From the NCBI GenBank assembly GCA_947491945.1, contig CANLLN010000002.1, positions 248,001 through 312,000 of the forward strand: a stretch of DNA of 64,000 nucleotides, written 5' to 3'. The first letter of the stretch is position 1. The number at the start of each line of letters is the position of its first letter. The notes beneath the pieces are model-generated. The model was not told the origin of the DNA. It was given only the letters and a program-made list of their open reading frames with translations, and did no database searches. Made by a program: the position numbers and the translations under genes. Shown piece after piece: positions 8,816 to 18,766 of the stretch. This stretch comes from an uncultured Carboxylicivirga sp. (lineage in GTDB: Bacteria > Bacteroidota > Bacteroidia > Bacteroidales > Marinilabiliaceae).

Positions 8816-10066
8816 ATGAACAAGAAAAAAATAGCACTAACAGCAGGTGTTGCCATTATCATCATCGTAATGATTTGGCGCCCCTGGACCAAGCTGGGAA
8901 ATACCCATAAAGTGGTATCGGTAAAAAGTGGCGCCCTTGAGGCCGTGGTGGAAGTAACCGGGGAGCTTAAAGCAGAGAAAGCCGTGGACATACAGGTGCC
9001 CGAGGTTAGCTTTAACGAAGAGGTGGACATCTGGGCCATGAAAATTATGAGCATTGTAGAGGAAGGCAAAATCGTAAAGAAAGGCGAGGAAGTGGCCAAG
9101 CTGGAACCCACCGAAGTAGAAGAAAATCTGAAGCAGGTCAACGACAGACTAAAAGAACTCTACACCTTACTGGAAGATGCCAAAATAGATTCGAGCCTGA
9201 CACTGGCTGCCCAGCGCGAGACGATACAAAAAGAAAAAGACCGGGTGCTGGACACCGAAATAAAAGTAGAACAATCAACCTTTGAGTCCAAAGCCGTGCA
9301 GCGACAAACGCAGATACAGCTTGAAAAAGCCAAACGCGCGCTTGCCAAGGCACAACGCGATTTAATTACGCAGCGACAATTGCACAAAACAAAGATCATA
9401 CGTAACCAAAACAAAGTGGAGCGTTTTGAGCGGCGCAAAGGACTGCTGGAAGAACTGCGTAGCCAATTATCCATTAAATCACCCGCTGACGGTATGATCA
9501 TTTATGGGCGTGGTTACAATGGTCGTAAGGTAAAAGTTGGCTCACGGGTGGGACGCTGGATGCCCATGATTGCAACCCTGCCCGATTTATCAACCATGAT
9601 ATCAGAAATGTATGTGAAGGAGATTGACATTGCTAAGATTGAACTAGGTCAAACGGTCAATATCACCATCGATGCTTTTCCTAAAAAAATATTTAAGGGC
9701 AGCATCTTTAGCATTGCCAATATTGGGCAGTCAATGCCGGGCGAATTTCAGAACGGATTTAAGGTACAAGTACGCATCAATGACTATAAAGAGGACTTAT
9801 TACCCAACATGACCACGTCGAACACCATCATCACCCAACGCATTGAAAATACACTTTTTGTGGAGAAAAGTGCGGTGCTTGGCAATGATACATTACGCTA
9901 CGTCATTGTTAAAGAGGGCCTACATTTACTTAAGAAAGAGGTGGAAACAGGACTGGAGAACGAGTCATTCTTCGAAATAAAAAGAGGTCTTGCGGAACAT
10001 ACAAAAGTACTGATTGAAAGTCCGGATAATTTAGCCGAGCTGGAAATTGAACGCTTGCCTTCCTAG
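8816..10066 (+). CDS. HlyD/MacA-type periplasmic adaptor (second copy)
   Basis: A second membrane-fusion protein of 416 residues ends the export operon. It has an N-terminal membrane helix (about 5-21), the lipoyl-like motif VEEGKIVKKGEEVAKLEP, a long coiled coil (about 105-215), a second lipoyl half (IKSPADGMIIYGRGYNG) and a beta-barrel part (VKEIDIAKIELGQTVNITID). The match to the first adaptor runs along the whole length, so the pair looks like an old duplication. Two adaptors around one permease may form a hetero-hexamer or serve alternative partners; this is inference. Confidence 0.86.
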   Translation: MNKKKIALTAGVAIIIIVMIWRPWTKLGNTHKVVSVKSGALEAVVEVTGELKAEKAVDIQVPEVSFNEEVDIWAMKIMSIVEEGKIVKKGEEVAKLEPTEVEENLKQVNDRLKELYTLLEDAKIDSSLTLAAQRETIQKEKDRVLDTEIKVEQSTFESKAVQRQTQIQLEKAKRALAKAQRDLITQRQLHKTKIIRNQNKVERFERRKGLLEELRSQLSIKSPADGMIIYGRGYNGRKVKVGSRVGRWMPMIATLPDLSTMISEMYVKEIDIAKIELGQTVNITIDAFPKKIFKGSIFSIANIGQSMPGEFQNGFKVQVRINDYKEDLLPNMTTSNTIITQRIENTLFVEKSAVLGNDTLRYVIVKEGLHLLKKEVETGLENESFFEIKRGLAEHTKVLIESPDNLAELEIERLPS

Positions 10067-10080
10067 CCCATGGTGTCATC

Positions 10081-10184
10081 TTGTCAATCTGTCACAATTC
10101 CTGACAGAGCGTTCTTAGTTTTGGATGTCTTCCTGTCAATTTTGCGTAAAAAACAGCACTTTTTCTTTTGGCACACCAATTGAA
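10081..10184 (+). promoter_or_regulatory. Sigma-54-like promoter with upstream inverted repeat in front of dnaK
   Basis: TGGCAC at 10169-10174 and TTGAA at 10180-10184 give a GG-N10-GA arrangement, one base from the sigma-54 consensus GG-N10-GC. About 75-100 bases upstream lies a perfect inverted repeat, CTGTCA (10089-10094) and TGACAG (10102-10107) with a 7-base spacer. Further half sites are TTGTCA (10081-10086) and CTGTCA (10133-10138). The geometry (enhancer-like repeats about 100 bases above a -24/-12 box, dnaK start 59 bases below) suits activation by a bacterial enhancer-binding protein. I see no clear TAnnTTTG box. The function is inferred. Confidence 0.5.
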
Positions 10185-10242
10185 GAATAGCTCATCGTGA
10201 TTTTGAAATTATTTATAAGAACAACAAGATAATTATATAACA

Positions 10243-12159
10243 ATGGGAAAAATTATTGGTATCGACTTAGGAACAACCAACTCATGTGTTTCTGTAATGG
10301 AAGGAAACGAGCCGGTTGTGATTCCAAACAGCGAAGGAAAAAGAACAACACCATCAATTGTAGCATTTGTTGAAGGTGGCGAACGCAAAGTAGGTGACCC
10401 GGCCAAGCGTCAGGCAATCACCAACCCGCATAAAACTATTTATTCTATCAAACGCTTTATGGGATCTATGTACGACGAGATTCCAAATGAAGTAAAACGC
10501 GTGCCATATGAGGTGGTGAAAGGCGATAATAACACACCGCGTGTTAAAATCGACGACCGCCTGTATTCACCGCAGGAAATTTCAGCCATGACGCTTCAGA
10601 AAATGAAGAAGACCGCGGAAGACTACCTGGGACAGGAAGTAAGTGAGGCCGTTATTACCGTACCTGCTTACTTTAACGATGCACAGCGTCAGGCCACTAA
10701 GGAAGCCGGTGAGATCGCTGGTCTGAAAGTGAGCCGTATCATCAACGAGCCAACAGCAGCCTCGCTTGCCTACGGTTTGGATAAGATGGACAAAGACATG
10801 AAGGTAGCCGTGTTTGACTTAGGGGGTGGTACCTTTGATATCTCAGTTCTTGAGCTGGGTGATGGTGTATTCGAAGTAAAGTCAACCAATGGTGATACTC
10901 ACTTGGGTGGTGATGACTTTGATGATGTAATCATCAACTGGCTGGCCGATGAGTTTATGAAAGATGAAAACATCGACCTACGCAAAGATCCAATGGCATT
11001 ACAGCGCCTGAAAGATGCTGCTGAGAAAGCCAAGATCGAGCTATCATCATCAACAAGCACCGAGATCAACCTACCTTATATTATGCCGGTTGACGGTATT
11101 CCAAAGCACTTGGTACGCACCTTGTCGCGCGCTCAGTTTGAGCAGCTGGCTGACAAGCTGATTCAACGTACCCTTGAGCCTTGTAAGGCTGCGCTTAAAG
11201 ACGCAGATATGAGCCCATCGGACATCGACGAAGTGATTTTGGTAGGTGGATCAACACGTATTCCTGCCATCCAGGAAATCGTTAAGAATTTCTTTGGAAA
11301 GGCTCCTTCAAAGGGTGTTAACCCTGACGAAGTGGTAGCAGTGGGTGCAGCCATTCAGGGTGGTGTTCTAACCGGTGAGGTGAAAGATGTATTACTATTG
11401 GATGTAACGCCTTTATCATTGGGTATTGAAACCATGGGTAGTGTGATGACCAAGCTGATTGAAGCCAACACCACTATCCCAACCAAGAAGTCGGAGACCT
11501 TTACCACAGCGGTGGATAACCAGCCATCGGTAGAGATTCACGTGCTGCAGGGTGAGCGTTCTATGGCCAAGGATAACAAAACCATTGGTCGCTTCCACCT
11601 CGATGGTATTCCACCGGCACCACGTGCAACACCTCAAATCGAAGTTACTTTCGATATTGATGCCAACGGTATCCTGCACGTTACAGCCAAGGATAAAGCA
11701 ACCGGTAAAGAGCAGAGCATCCGCATCGAGGCTTCTTCAGGCTTGTCTGATGACGAAATCAAGCGCATGAAAGACGAAGCCGAGGCCAATGCTGACGCAG
11801 ACAAGCAAGCGAAAGAAAAAATCGATAAGCTGAACGGTGCTGACAGCTTGATTTTCCAAACTGAAAAGCAACTGAAAGAGTTTGGTGACAAATTGCCAGC
11901 CGACAAAAAGCAGCCTATCGAGGCAGCCCTTGAAAAGCTGAAGGAAGCGCACAAAGCACAGGACATCGCAGCTATCGACGCGGCAACTACCGAGTTGAAC
12001 ACTGTATTCCAGGCTGCCTCGCAAGAGATGTACAACGCCAGCCAACAGGCAGGTGGCCAGCCCGGACCGGATGCAGGTGCACAACCAGGACCAGACGCAG
12101 GTGCCCAGGGTGGTAAAGATGATGAGGTAACTGATGTTGACTTTGAAGAAGTAAAGTAA
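10243..12159 (+). CDS. dnaK: Chaperone protein DnaK (Hsp70)
   Basis: DnaK is the ATP-dependent Hsp70 chaperone working with DnaJ and GrpE, neither of which is in the window. The 638-residue protein begins [18 protein letters not shown]. The nucleotide-binding domain carries [32 protein letters not shown] and [11 protein letters not shown]. The linker is [16 protein letters not shown], followed by the substrate-binding domain ([11 protein letters not shown]) and the helical lid. The C-terminus holds two copies of QPGPDAGA (24-base DNA repeats at 12058-12105) before the usual acidic end, [10 protein letters not shown]. Length and all motifs are normal. It is transcribed alone, between a stress-type promoter and a strong terminator. 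Confidence 0.98.
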   Translation: MGKIIGIDLGTTNSCVSVMEGNEPVVIPNSEGKRTTPSIVAFVEGGERKVGDPAKRQAITNPHKTIYSIKRFMGSMYDEIPNEVKRVPYEVVKGDNNTPRVKIDDRLYSPQEISAMTLQKMKKTAEDYLGQEVSEAVITVPAYFNDAQRQATKEAGEIAGLKVSRIINEPTAASLAYGLDKMDKDMKVAVFDLGGGTFDISVLELGDGVFEVKSTNGDTHLGGDDFDDVIINWLADEFMKDENIDLRKDPMALQRLKDAAEKAKIELSSSTSTEINLPYIMPVDGIPKHLVRTLSRAQFEQLADKLIQRTLEPCKAALKDADMSPSDIDEVILVGGSTRIPAIQEIVKNFFGKAPSKGVNPDEVVAVGAAIQGGVLTGEVKDVLLLDVTPLSLGIETMGSVMTKLIEANTTIPTKKSETFTTAVDNQPSVEIHVLQGERSMAKDNKTIGRFHLDGIPPAPRATPQIEVTFDIDANGILHVTAKDKATGKEQSIRIEASSGLSDDEIKRMKDEAEANADADKQAKEKIDKLNGADSLIFQTEKQLKEFGDKLPADKKQPIEAALEKLKEAHKAQDIAAIDAATTELNTVFQAASQEMYNASQQAGGQPGPDAGAQPGPDAGAQGGKDDEVTDVDFEEVK

Positions 12160-12183
12160 CATCAGTTAAACATAAATGATTCC

Positions 12184-12216
12184 TAAAAAGTCTCCGTTTT
12201 ACGGGGACTTTTTTTG
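12184..12216 (+). terminator. Strong Rho-independent terminator of dnaK
   Basis: AGTCTCCG (12189-12196) pairs with CGGGGACT (12202-12209) around a TTTTA loop. Flanking A-run and T-run extend the stem, and TTTTTT follows. Confidence 0.9.
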
Positions 12217-12286
12217 TATTTTTGTTTTGTATCGAATTTTATACCATTGGCAGCGTAACCCTGTTAATTCTTAAAATTATTTTATA

Positions 12287-13144
12287 ATGATGAGCTTGAA
12301 GCTATTTCTTCTACCCGTATTATTTGTTCTCGCCAGCCTAACAGTTTCGGCACAAACCGATGTTTTTGGCAACCGCATACCCACACGTAAGACCACGGTA
12401 AAACCCATTCCGGCGCACTATAACCAAACGGATGCTGAGGGTTTGAAACAAGGCCCATGGGAAAAACGCTATACCGATGGATCTCCCTTATACAAAGCTA
12501 CTTTTAAAAACAACAAACCGGTGGGTAAATACACCCGCTACTACCCCAATGGCAAAAAAAGCCTGGAAATTATTTATGATGAAAATGGCGAATACGGCGA
12601 TGCCCGTTTGTTTGATCAGGATGGCAAACTTAATTCAAGTGGAAGGTACCGGGGCAAGCAAAAAATAGAGACCTGGACCTACTATGGCGAGAAAGAGATA
12701 ATACTGGCCACCGAAGAATTTGTAGATGGCCGACCCCATGGACAATATAAAGTATTTTACCCCGGTGGTGCAGTTGCTGAAATAATTCACTGGCGCAATG
12801 GTAAAAAGGATGGAGAATGGCTGAAATTCTTCGAAGATGGAGCGCCTTTGCTGAAAGCCCGCTATCAGGCCGATCAATTACAAGGTAAATACCTATACTA
12901 CTACAAAAACGGGCAGCTCGAGATAGATGCTAACTACATTGATAACAAAGAAGATGGCAATTGGACTTTTTACCTGGCCGATGGCAAGGTTAACTACGTG
13001 CTGAAATACAACAAAGGTACACTACTGAACCCCGAAGTGCTGGAGGAACGACGTGCTAAGGAAGAAGCAGAATTTCAGAAACAGAAAGATAAATTAAAAG
13101 ACCCGGAAAAGATGCAGAATAACCCGGAGATGTATATGCGATAG
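12287..13144 (+). CDS. Secreted MORN-repeat (YwqK-like) protein
   Basis: This 285-residue protein has a signal peptide (about residues 1-22, ending at VSAQ). A string of roughly 23-residue MORN-type beta-hairpin repeats follows, each with the pattern G.(W/Y).YY.(N/D)G (for example GKYTRYYPNGKK and GKYLYYYKNGQLE). A charged Lys/Glu tail ends it. Such proteins are often labelled 'YwqK family antitoxin', but the signal peptide and the absence of a toxin partner argue against that role here. It precedes the T9SS subtilase by 2 bases, so the two are co-transcribed. Function is unknown; a surface or periplasmic scaffold is only a guess. Confidence 0.75.
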   Translation: MMSLKLFLLPVLFVLASLTVSAQTDVFGNRIPTRKTTVKPIPAHYNQTDAEGLKQGPWEKRYTDGSPLYKATFKNNKPVGKYTRYYPNGKKSLEIIYDENGEYGDARLFDQDGKLNSSGRYRGKQKIETWTYYGEKEIILATEEFVDGRPHGQYKVFYPGGAVAEIIHWRNGKKDGEWLKFFEDGAPLLKARYQADQLQGKYLYYYKNGQLEIDANYIDNKEDGNWTFYLADGKVNYVLKYNKGTLLNPEVLEERRAKEEAEFQKQKDKLKDPEKMQNNPEMYMR

Positions 13145-13146
13145 CC

Positions 13147-14760
13147 ATGATAAAACAAGCAGTAGCCATACTATTCTTTTGTGTATGTCTTGCCGACGCA
13201 AGCGCACAAGAGGGCTACTTTGTTTCCTTTAGCGATAAAAACAATACGCCATACAGTCTTGATCGTCCAGAGGAATTCTTATCAGCACGCGCCATTGAGC
13301 GGCGTCAAAGGCAAAATATAAGCCTTATTGAGAGCGACCTACCGGTTAACCCCCATTATATCGACAGTCTGAAACAAGCCGGCATTGATGTGCGCCATAC
13401 GACAAAGTGGCTCAATGGTGCCATTCTTTTCTGTGCCAATACAGCACTGATGGACACCTTAACACGCATATCATTTATCGCATCGGTAGAAAAAACAAAA
13501 CCTTCAAATGAATTGCCATCATCCCGGCACAAATTTGAAACGAGCTACCCATCGCTCAAAAAAACAAGCAGCTCATTTTATGGGGCATCGCACAGGCAGC
13601 TAGGTACAGTCAACGGCCACCATCTGCACGAAAAAGGCTACCGCGGTGAGGGCATGCAAATAGCCGTGATTGATGCGGGCTTTTTCAAAGCAGATAACCT
13701 ACCCCTATTCAGTCACTTATGGCAAAATGGGCAAATATTAGGCAGTAAGGACTTTGTTGATCCCCTATCAAATATTTTTACTACGCACAGCCATGGCATG
13801 CATGTGCTATCCATTATGGCCGGCAACCAGGATGGGATATACCGTGGTGCTTCTCCGGATGCATCCTATTGGCTTCTGCGCACCGAAGATGCAGCATCGG
13901 AACATCCCATAGAGGCCGATTACTGGATATGTGCCGCAGAGTTTGCCGATAGTGCAGGAGCCGATGTGGTGAATACCTCACTGGGCTACTACGAATTTGA
14001 CCCACCATCATCCAGTTATGCCTACACCCACATGGATGGATCTACCCGCATTTCGCAAGCCTGCGATATAGCATCATCCAAAGGCATGCTGATGGTAACA
14101 AGTGCCGGTAACGAAGGAGCCAGCAGCTGGCATTACATTGGAGCGCCGGCCGATGCTCGTTACGGGATAGCTGTAGGCGCCATTACGGCAGACAGCACGC
14201 GAGCTAGCTTTTCATCCTTTGGCCCCTCCTACGACGGACGCATCAAACCCGATGTTAGCGCCTTGGGCGATTCTGTGGCGGTGCAAGGCACACGTGGCTC
14301 CATCAGCTATGGTAACGGCACCTCTTTTGCAGCACCTATCATCAGCGGACTGGCTGCCTGCTTATGGCAGGCAATGCCCCATAAAAACGCAGCCGAGATA
14401 CGTCAGCTTATTATTGAAAGCGCACACCAGGCCAATGCTCCAAACAATGCACTGGGTTATGGGATACCTAATTTCAGAATCGCCCTTTTCACTGACATAA
14501 AGCAAAAAATACAGTCGCCAGCCCGGTGGAAAGTGGCTGTTAATCCCTTTGGATCACAGCTAAAACTAATAGGCACAGGCAAACAGCCCGTCAGTATTGC
14601 TATCTATGATATTTTAGGCAATCTGATGTATTATAAAGACCATCCAATGCAGGAAGAGATTATAATCAACGAAGTGGCCCATATGGCCAATGGCATATAC
14701 CTGGTTATCATCGAAAACAGCGCCATCAAACAACATATTAAAGTGATAAAAAACCGCTAG
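13147..14760 (+). CDS. Subtilisin-like (S8) serine peptidase with T9SS sorting domain
   Basis: The 537-residue protein is an exported protease. It has a signal peptide (about 1-20, ending ASAQ) and an inhibitor-like propeptide (about 21-120). The S8 catalytic domain shows Asp176 (AVIDAGFF), His216 (HSHGMHVLSIMAG) and Ser393 (GNGTSFAAPIISG), all intact. The last 85 residues form a T9SS type A sorting domain starting at VNPFGSQLKL and ending with a Lys/Arg tail (HIKVIKNR), which would direct it to the cell surface. It belongs to a run of tightly spaced genes with xseA directly after it (1 base between stop and start). Confidence 0.93.
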   Translation: MIKQAVAILFFCVCLADASAQEGYFVSFSDKNNTPYSLDRPEEFLSARAIERRQRQNISLIESDLPVNPHYIDSLKQAGIDVRHTTKWLNGAILFCANTALMDTLTRISFIASVEKTKPSNELPSSRHKFETSYPSLKKTSSSFYGASHRQLGTVNGHHLHEKGYRGEGMQIAVIDAGFFKADNLPLFSHLWQNGQILGSKDFVDPLSNIFTTHSHGMHVLSIMAGNQDGIYRGASPDASYWLLRTEDAASEHPIEADYWICAAEFADSAGADVVNTSLGYYEFDPPSSSYAYTHMDGSTRISQACDIASSKGMLMVTSAGNEGASSWHYIGAPADARYGIAVGAITADSTRASFSSFGPSYDGRIKPDVSALGDSVAVQGTRGSISYGNGTSFAAPIISGLAACLWQAMPHKNAAEIRQLIIESAHQANAPNNALGYGIPNFRIALFTDIKQKIQSPARWKVAVNPFGSQLKLIGTGKQPVSIAIYDILGNLMYYKDHPMQEEIIINEVAHMANGIYLVIIENSAIKQHIKVIKNR

Positions 14761-14761
14761 C

Positions 14762-16144
14762 ATGTCGCAAGAGCACCTTAGTTTATACCAGTTAAATTGC
14801 CAAATTAAAGAGCAGCTTAAAGATGCCTTCCCGTACACCTATTGGGTGGTTGCCGAAATTAGCGAAATACGCACGGTACGTAGCGGACATTGCTATATCG
14901 AACTCATTGAAAAAGACGAAACATCGGATCAGGTAAAAGCCAAGGCAAGAGCCACCATATGGGCTTATACATTTCGCCTGTTGAAGCCATACTTTGAAAC
15001 AACCACAAGACAGACTCTCAGTGCCGGGTTAAAGGTACTACTAAAAGTAAGCGTCGAGTTTCAAGAGATATATGGCTACAGCTTAAATGTAAAAGACATT
15101 GATCCTACCTACACCCTGGGTGACATTGCACGACGCAAAATGGAGGTGATACGTCAACTTGAACAAGACGGCGTACTGTCCATGAACAAGGAAACGGAGC
15201 TGGCCGAAGTACCCCAGAAACTCGCCATCATATCCTCGCCCACAGCTGCCGGATACGAAGACTTTATCAAACAGCTGGATCAAAATAGTGAAGGATTTAA
15301 AATATACCATAAGCTATTCCCGGCCATTATGCAGGGCAACGAGGCGGAGGCTTCCATTATAGAAGCCCTGGATAAGGTTTATGAGTACGAGCACCTGTTT
15401 GATGCCGTTGTAATCATACGCGGTGGTGGATCCACAGCAGACCTGATATGCTTCGACAGCTACCTGATTGCACTTAACATTGCACAATTTCCCCTACCTG
15501 TACTGACGGGCATTGGTCACGAGCGCGATGAGTCGGTGGCCGATATGGTGGCACATACACGACTGAAAACACCCACCGCTGTTGCCGAGTTTGTCATTGA
15601 ACGCATCAGCCATTTCAATGACTACCTGCACGATCTGAAGGACCAATTTGTAGCAGAGACAAGGGAGCTTCTCAGCCATGAGGGACATCGACTGGAGATG
15701 GCAGCTCAAAATTTTCAGCCCGCTGTTAAGGCGGTACTTAAACAGAAGCAGCAGCTACACATTGATGTAGCTCATCGTCTGAACTTTAGTATCAAAAATT
15801 ATTTCGATAAGCAACGCTCATCCTTTGCCCATTTGAAGGAATCCATTCACTACCTAAGCAACAAACAGCTGCGCAGCCACCTAAAGACCCAAAATTTTTA
15901 TGTAACCCGTTTAAAACTTGAGCTGAGTGCTTATTTTAAGAATCAAGAACAGCAGCTGCAACTATCAGAGCGAACAATGCAACTCAGTGACCCTCAGAGA
16001 ATTCTTAAGCGCGGATACTCCATCGCCTATAGTAATAATAAATTAGTGAAACATATAAAAAACCTTAATGTGGGTGATGAGCTACTGACACAAACGGCTA
16101 ATGGAAAAATAGTAAGCCGGATAGAAAAATTATCAGCCAAATAA
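14762..16144 (+). CDS. xseA: Exodeoxyribonuclease VII large subunit
   Basis: XseA is the catalytic subunit of exonuclease VII, which degrades single-stranded DNA in repair. The 460-residue protein has an N-terminal OB-fold (about 1-110) and the XseA core with AIISSPTAAGYEDF, VIIRGGGSTADL and GIGHERDESVADMVAHTRLK. A coiled-coil stalk and C-terminal segment (LKRGYSIAYSNNK) complete it. The length is usual. The small subunit xseB is encoded 2.3 kb downstream, separated by an unrelated sensor-kinase gene. Confidence 0.95.
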   Translation: MSQEHLSLYQLNCQIKEQLKDAFPYTYWVVAEISEIRTVRSGHCYIELIEKDETSDQVKAKARATIWAYTFRLLKPYFETTTRQTLSAGLKVLLKVSVEFQEIYGYSLNVKDIDPTYTLGDIARRKMEVIRQLEQDGVLSMNKETELAEVPQKLAIISSPTAAGYEDFIKQLDQNSEGFKIYHKLFPAIMQGNEAEASIIEALDKVYEYEHLFDAVVIIRGGGSTADLICFDSYLIALNIAQFPLPVLTGIGHERDESVADMVAHTRLKTPTAVAEFVIERISHFNDYLHDLKDQFVAETRELLSHEGHRLEMAAQNFQPAVKAVLKQKQQLHIDVAHRLNFSIKNYFDKQRSSFAHLKESIHYLSNKQLRSHLKTQNFYVTRLKLELSAYFKNQEQQLQLSERTMQLSDPQRILKRGYSIAYSNNKLVKHIKNLNVGDELLTQTANGKIVSRIEKLSAK

Positions 16145-16214
16145 TAACGTTTTCTGGCACGCTTTTTCTATTTTGTACTCAGTTTCACCGACGCTAAGCA
16201 CTCAAAACGTTCAA

Positions 16215-18464
16215 ATGATAACCAAACCCAGCATTCAAAACGTGAGGTACAAGGTATGGCTTGTCCTATTAGCCCTTGGCATGCTCCCCACTCTGATGGC
16301 CCAAATAAGTACCTCACCTCAACAACACCTTGCCTATCGGCTACTGGCACAGGCCGACTCAGCCACTACTGAAGACTGTATCATCCTTTGTTCCAAAGCA
16401 GTGGAAGCACTTAATGATAATAACAACAGGCTACTTCATTTCAACATTTATAAAAAAGCCGGCATTACACTTTATGATCAAGAGCAACATGAGTTGGCAC
16501 AATCGCACTTACTAAAAGCACTTAAATACGCAGACGTTATTAATGACAAAAAAGAACTGGGCAGCCTCTATGAATATCTGGGTTGGACAGAAAGCAAGGC
16601 AACTGATCACGAGAAGGCTATAACCTATTTTCTGCAGGCAGAACGTGTTTTTAAAAGCAGCGGTGAACTCAATAAACTGGGTAGCGTATATAACGGTCTG
16701 GGTGCCATGTATTGGTATTTGCGCAATTACACCATGGCACTTGAGTACTTTGAGCGTGTTGTGAGTAGCGGCGAAAAAACGGACAATACCGTTTTACTGT
16801 GCAAAGGACTTACCAATAAAGGTGTAGTGCTGCATACCCTGGCACAATACAACGAGGCGCTCATTTGTTTGGAACGTGCCCTGGAGTTAAGCCAGCTGGA
16901 TAATAACACCCGCAGCCGTGCCATTTTGCTTAATAATATTGGTAATATTTACGGAGTACTCAATAAACCTAAGGCAGCCATACAAAAATACAATGATGCC
17001 CTGAAGATTTATGCCACCTTGGCCGATCAAAATGGCATTAGCAGCTGCTACAACAACTTGGGCGAAGCCTACCTGAAACAGGGCAATATTCTACAGGCCA
17101 TCGAAAACTATCACACCTCACTAAGCATCTTCAAAGAGCAAGGCGACAGTGCCAGCATGGCTGTTTCCTATGTAAATATTGGCCGGGCACACCAGAAGGG
17201 ACAACAATACAGCAAAGCCATCTCCTATTTCAAGAAAGCCATTAAGCTGATGCTCAGTTTTGACGATCCTTCGCTGAAAGCTGAAACCTACCTCCACCTG
17301 GGACAAACACTGATGGTAAATAATTTATATGACTCAGCACTTGACTATCTTAACAAAGCGGAGGCGCTAGCATTGTCACTCGATGAAAAAGCCTTACTGG
17401 CTGATTGTTACAACAGCCTATCGGAGTGGTACAAGATGAATAACGATTACCGTGAAGCACTGAATTACAAAACCCAATATGCCGAAATAAAAACGGCAAT
17501 TACTGATGAACAGGCTCTGCTAAGCAGTGCTCGTATGGAAGCCGCCTACAAACTGCCAAGTAAAGAAGAGCAAATAAGCATGCTGGCACAGGATAACATT
17601 AATAAAACAGAACGGCTTCAGCTGGCACTGCACAACCGCAGCATTTATTTCATCATCATGGGCGTACTACTGAGTCTGTTATTCTTGCTCTTCCTGAGTT
17701 ATAGAAGTCGTCAGAGAGCTGAGCGCAAGCTGAAACAGGCAAATATGGATCTGCAACAGCTGAATGCCACCAAAGACAAATTTTTCTCCATCATAGCTCA
17801 TGACCTGAAAAGTCCCTTTAGCTCGCTGATGGGCTTTGCCGAGATGCTGATGCTCAACGCCGAATCGAAAAACACCAAGGCCGTTATTGAATACTCCCAA
17901 ATCATACATAACTCCACCAAGCGCTTGCTGGGGCTCGTGGAAAACCTGCTTCAGTGGTCGCGCACACAGCTGGGCACCACCGAATACAGACCTACCCAAC
18001 TCGATATCTCCATACAAACCCACAATATTGTATCGCTGCTGCGCCTTAATGCCGAGGAGAAAGATATCGTAATCAGTCCTAGAATAGAACGTAACCTGGT
18101 GGCCTGGGCCGACGAGAATCTCTATAACACTGTCTTGCGCAACCTTATCAGCAATGCCATAAAGTTTTCGCGGATAGGTAGCGTTATTTATGTAACGGCA
18201 GGTATTAAAAATAACATGATTGAAATATCCGTAGCCGATTCGGGCGTGGGCATCAGGCAGGAAAATCTGGAAAAACTATTTATGGCGGATGCAACTTTTA
18301 GTACTAAAGGCACACTAAATGAAAAAGGTACAGGACTGGGTCTTGTCCTCTGCAAGGAGTTTGTTGAAATAAACAAAGGCGAAATATGGGCTGAGAGTGA
18401 GTTGGAAAAAGGCAGTACATTTTATTTTACCTTACCTTTGCTACACGAGCATAAAAACAAATAG
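16215..18464 (+). CDS. TPR-repeat sensor histidine kinase
   Basis: The protein has 749 residues if it starts at the ATG at 16215; a TTG 42 bases upstream is in frame but less likely. An N-terminal signal or anchor (about 10-30) is followed by about ten tetratricopeptide repeats (about 60-455; one reads ALEYFERVVSSGEK). A membrane helix (about 478-500, YFIIMGVLLSLLFLLFLSY) and a short coiled coil lead to a HisKA domain with His529 in IIAHDLKSPF. The HATPase domain shows NLISNAIKFS, DSGVGI and GTGLGL. It is an orphan kinase: no response regulator lies nearby. Its place between xseA and xseB with a 2-base gap to xseB suggests co-transcription. The signal sensed by the periplasmic TPR domain is unknown. 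Confidence 0.9.
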   Translation: MITKPSIQNVRYKVWLVLLALGMLPTLMAQISTSPQQHLAYRLLAQADSATTEDCIILCSKAVEALNDNNNRLLHFNIYKKAGITLYDQEQHELAQSHLLKALKYADVINDKKELGSLYEYLGWTESKATDHEKAITYFLQAERVFKSSGELNKLGSVYNGLGAMYWYLRNYTMALEYFERVVSSGEKTDNTVLLCKGLTNKGVVLHTLAQYNEALICLERALELSQLDNNTRSRAILLNNIGNIYGVLNKPKAAIQKYNDALKIYATLADQNGISSCYNNLGEAYLKQGNILQAIENYHTSLSIFKEQGDSASMAVSYVNIGRAHQKGQQYSKAISYFKKAIKLMLSFDDPSLKAETYLHLGQTLMVNNLYDSALDYLNKAEALALSLDEKALLADCYNSLSEWYKMNNDYREALNYKTQYAEIKTAITDEQALLSSARMEAAYKLPSKEEQISMLAQDNINKTERLQLALHNRSIYFIIMGVLLSLLFLLFLSYRSRQRAERKLKQANMDLQQLNATKDKFFSIIAHDLKSPFSSLMGFAEMLMLNAESKNTKAVIEYSQIIHNSTKRLLGLVENLLQWSRTQLGTTEYRPTQLDISIQTHNIVSLLRLNAEEKDIVISPRIERNLVAWADENLYNTVLRNLISNAIKFSRIGSVIYVTAGIKNNMIEISVADSGVGIRQENLEKLFMADATFSTKGTLNEKGTGLGLVLCKEFVEINKGEIWAESELEKGSTFYFTLPLLHEHKNK

Positions 18465-18466
18465 AC

Positions 18467-18667
18467 ATGACCAAGAAAAAACTAACTTATAACGAAGCCG
18501 TTAACGAAATTGAAGATATACTCCAGCAGATAGAGAATGAAGAACTGGATGTGGATGATTTATCCACAAAGGTAAAGCGCGTTAGTGTACTGATTAAATC
18601 CTGCAAAGATAAATTAACCAAAACAGAGGAGGAAGTAGAAAAAATTCTGAAGGATATTGACGCCTAA
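18467..18667 (+). CDS. xseB: Exodeoxyribonuclease VII small subunit
   Basis: The 66-residue protein matches the XseB helical hairpin: TYNEAVNEIEDILQQIENEE, then LDVDDLSTKVKRVSVLIKSC. Several small subunits coat the stalk of XseA and activate the complex. It starts 2 bases after the kinase stop codon. Size and pattern are normal. Confidence 0.92.
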   Translation: MTKKKLTYNEAVNEIEDILQQIENEELDVDDLSTKVKRVSVLIKSCKDKLTKTEEEVEKILKDIDA

Positions 18668-18766
18668 AAGAAGAGCTTTAAAAAGCCACTTTCAATTTAA
18701 AAATGAGACTCAATAATCTTGCCTTTTTGCGCCAGCCCCATTGTGCATTTATTAATAATTATCTTG

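Noticed and set aside
12287-13144. Toxin-antitoxin module suggested by the YwqK-like repeats
   Set aside because: The protein has a signal peptide and its neighbour is a protease with a sorting domain, not a toxin.
16155-16170. TGGCACG then TTCTA before the TPR kinase gene, resembling a second sigma-54 promoter
   Set aside because: GG-N10 is followed by CT instead of GC, and a TATTTTG box next to it fits the ordinary promoter better.
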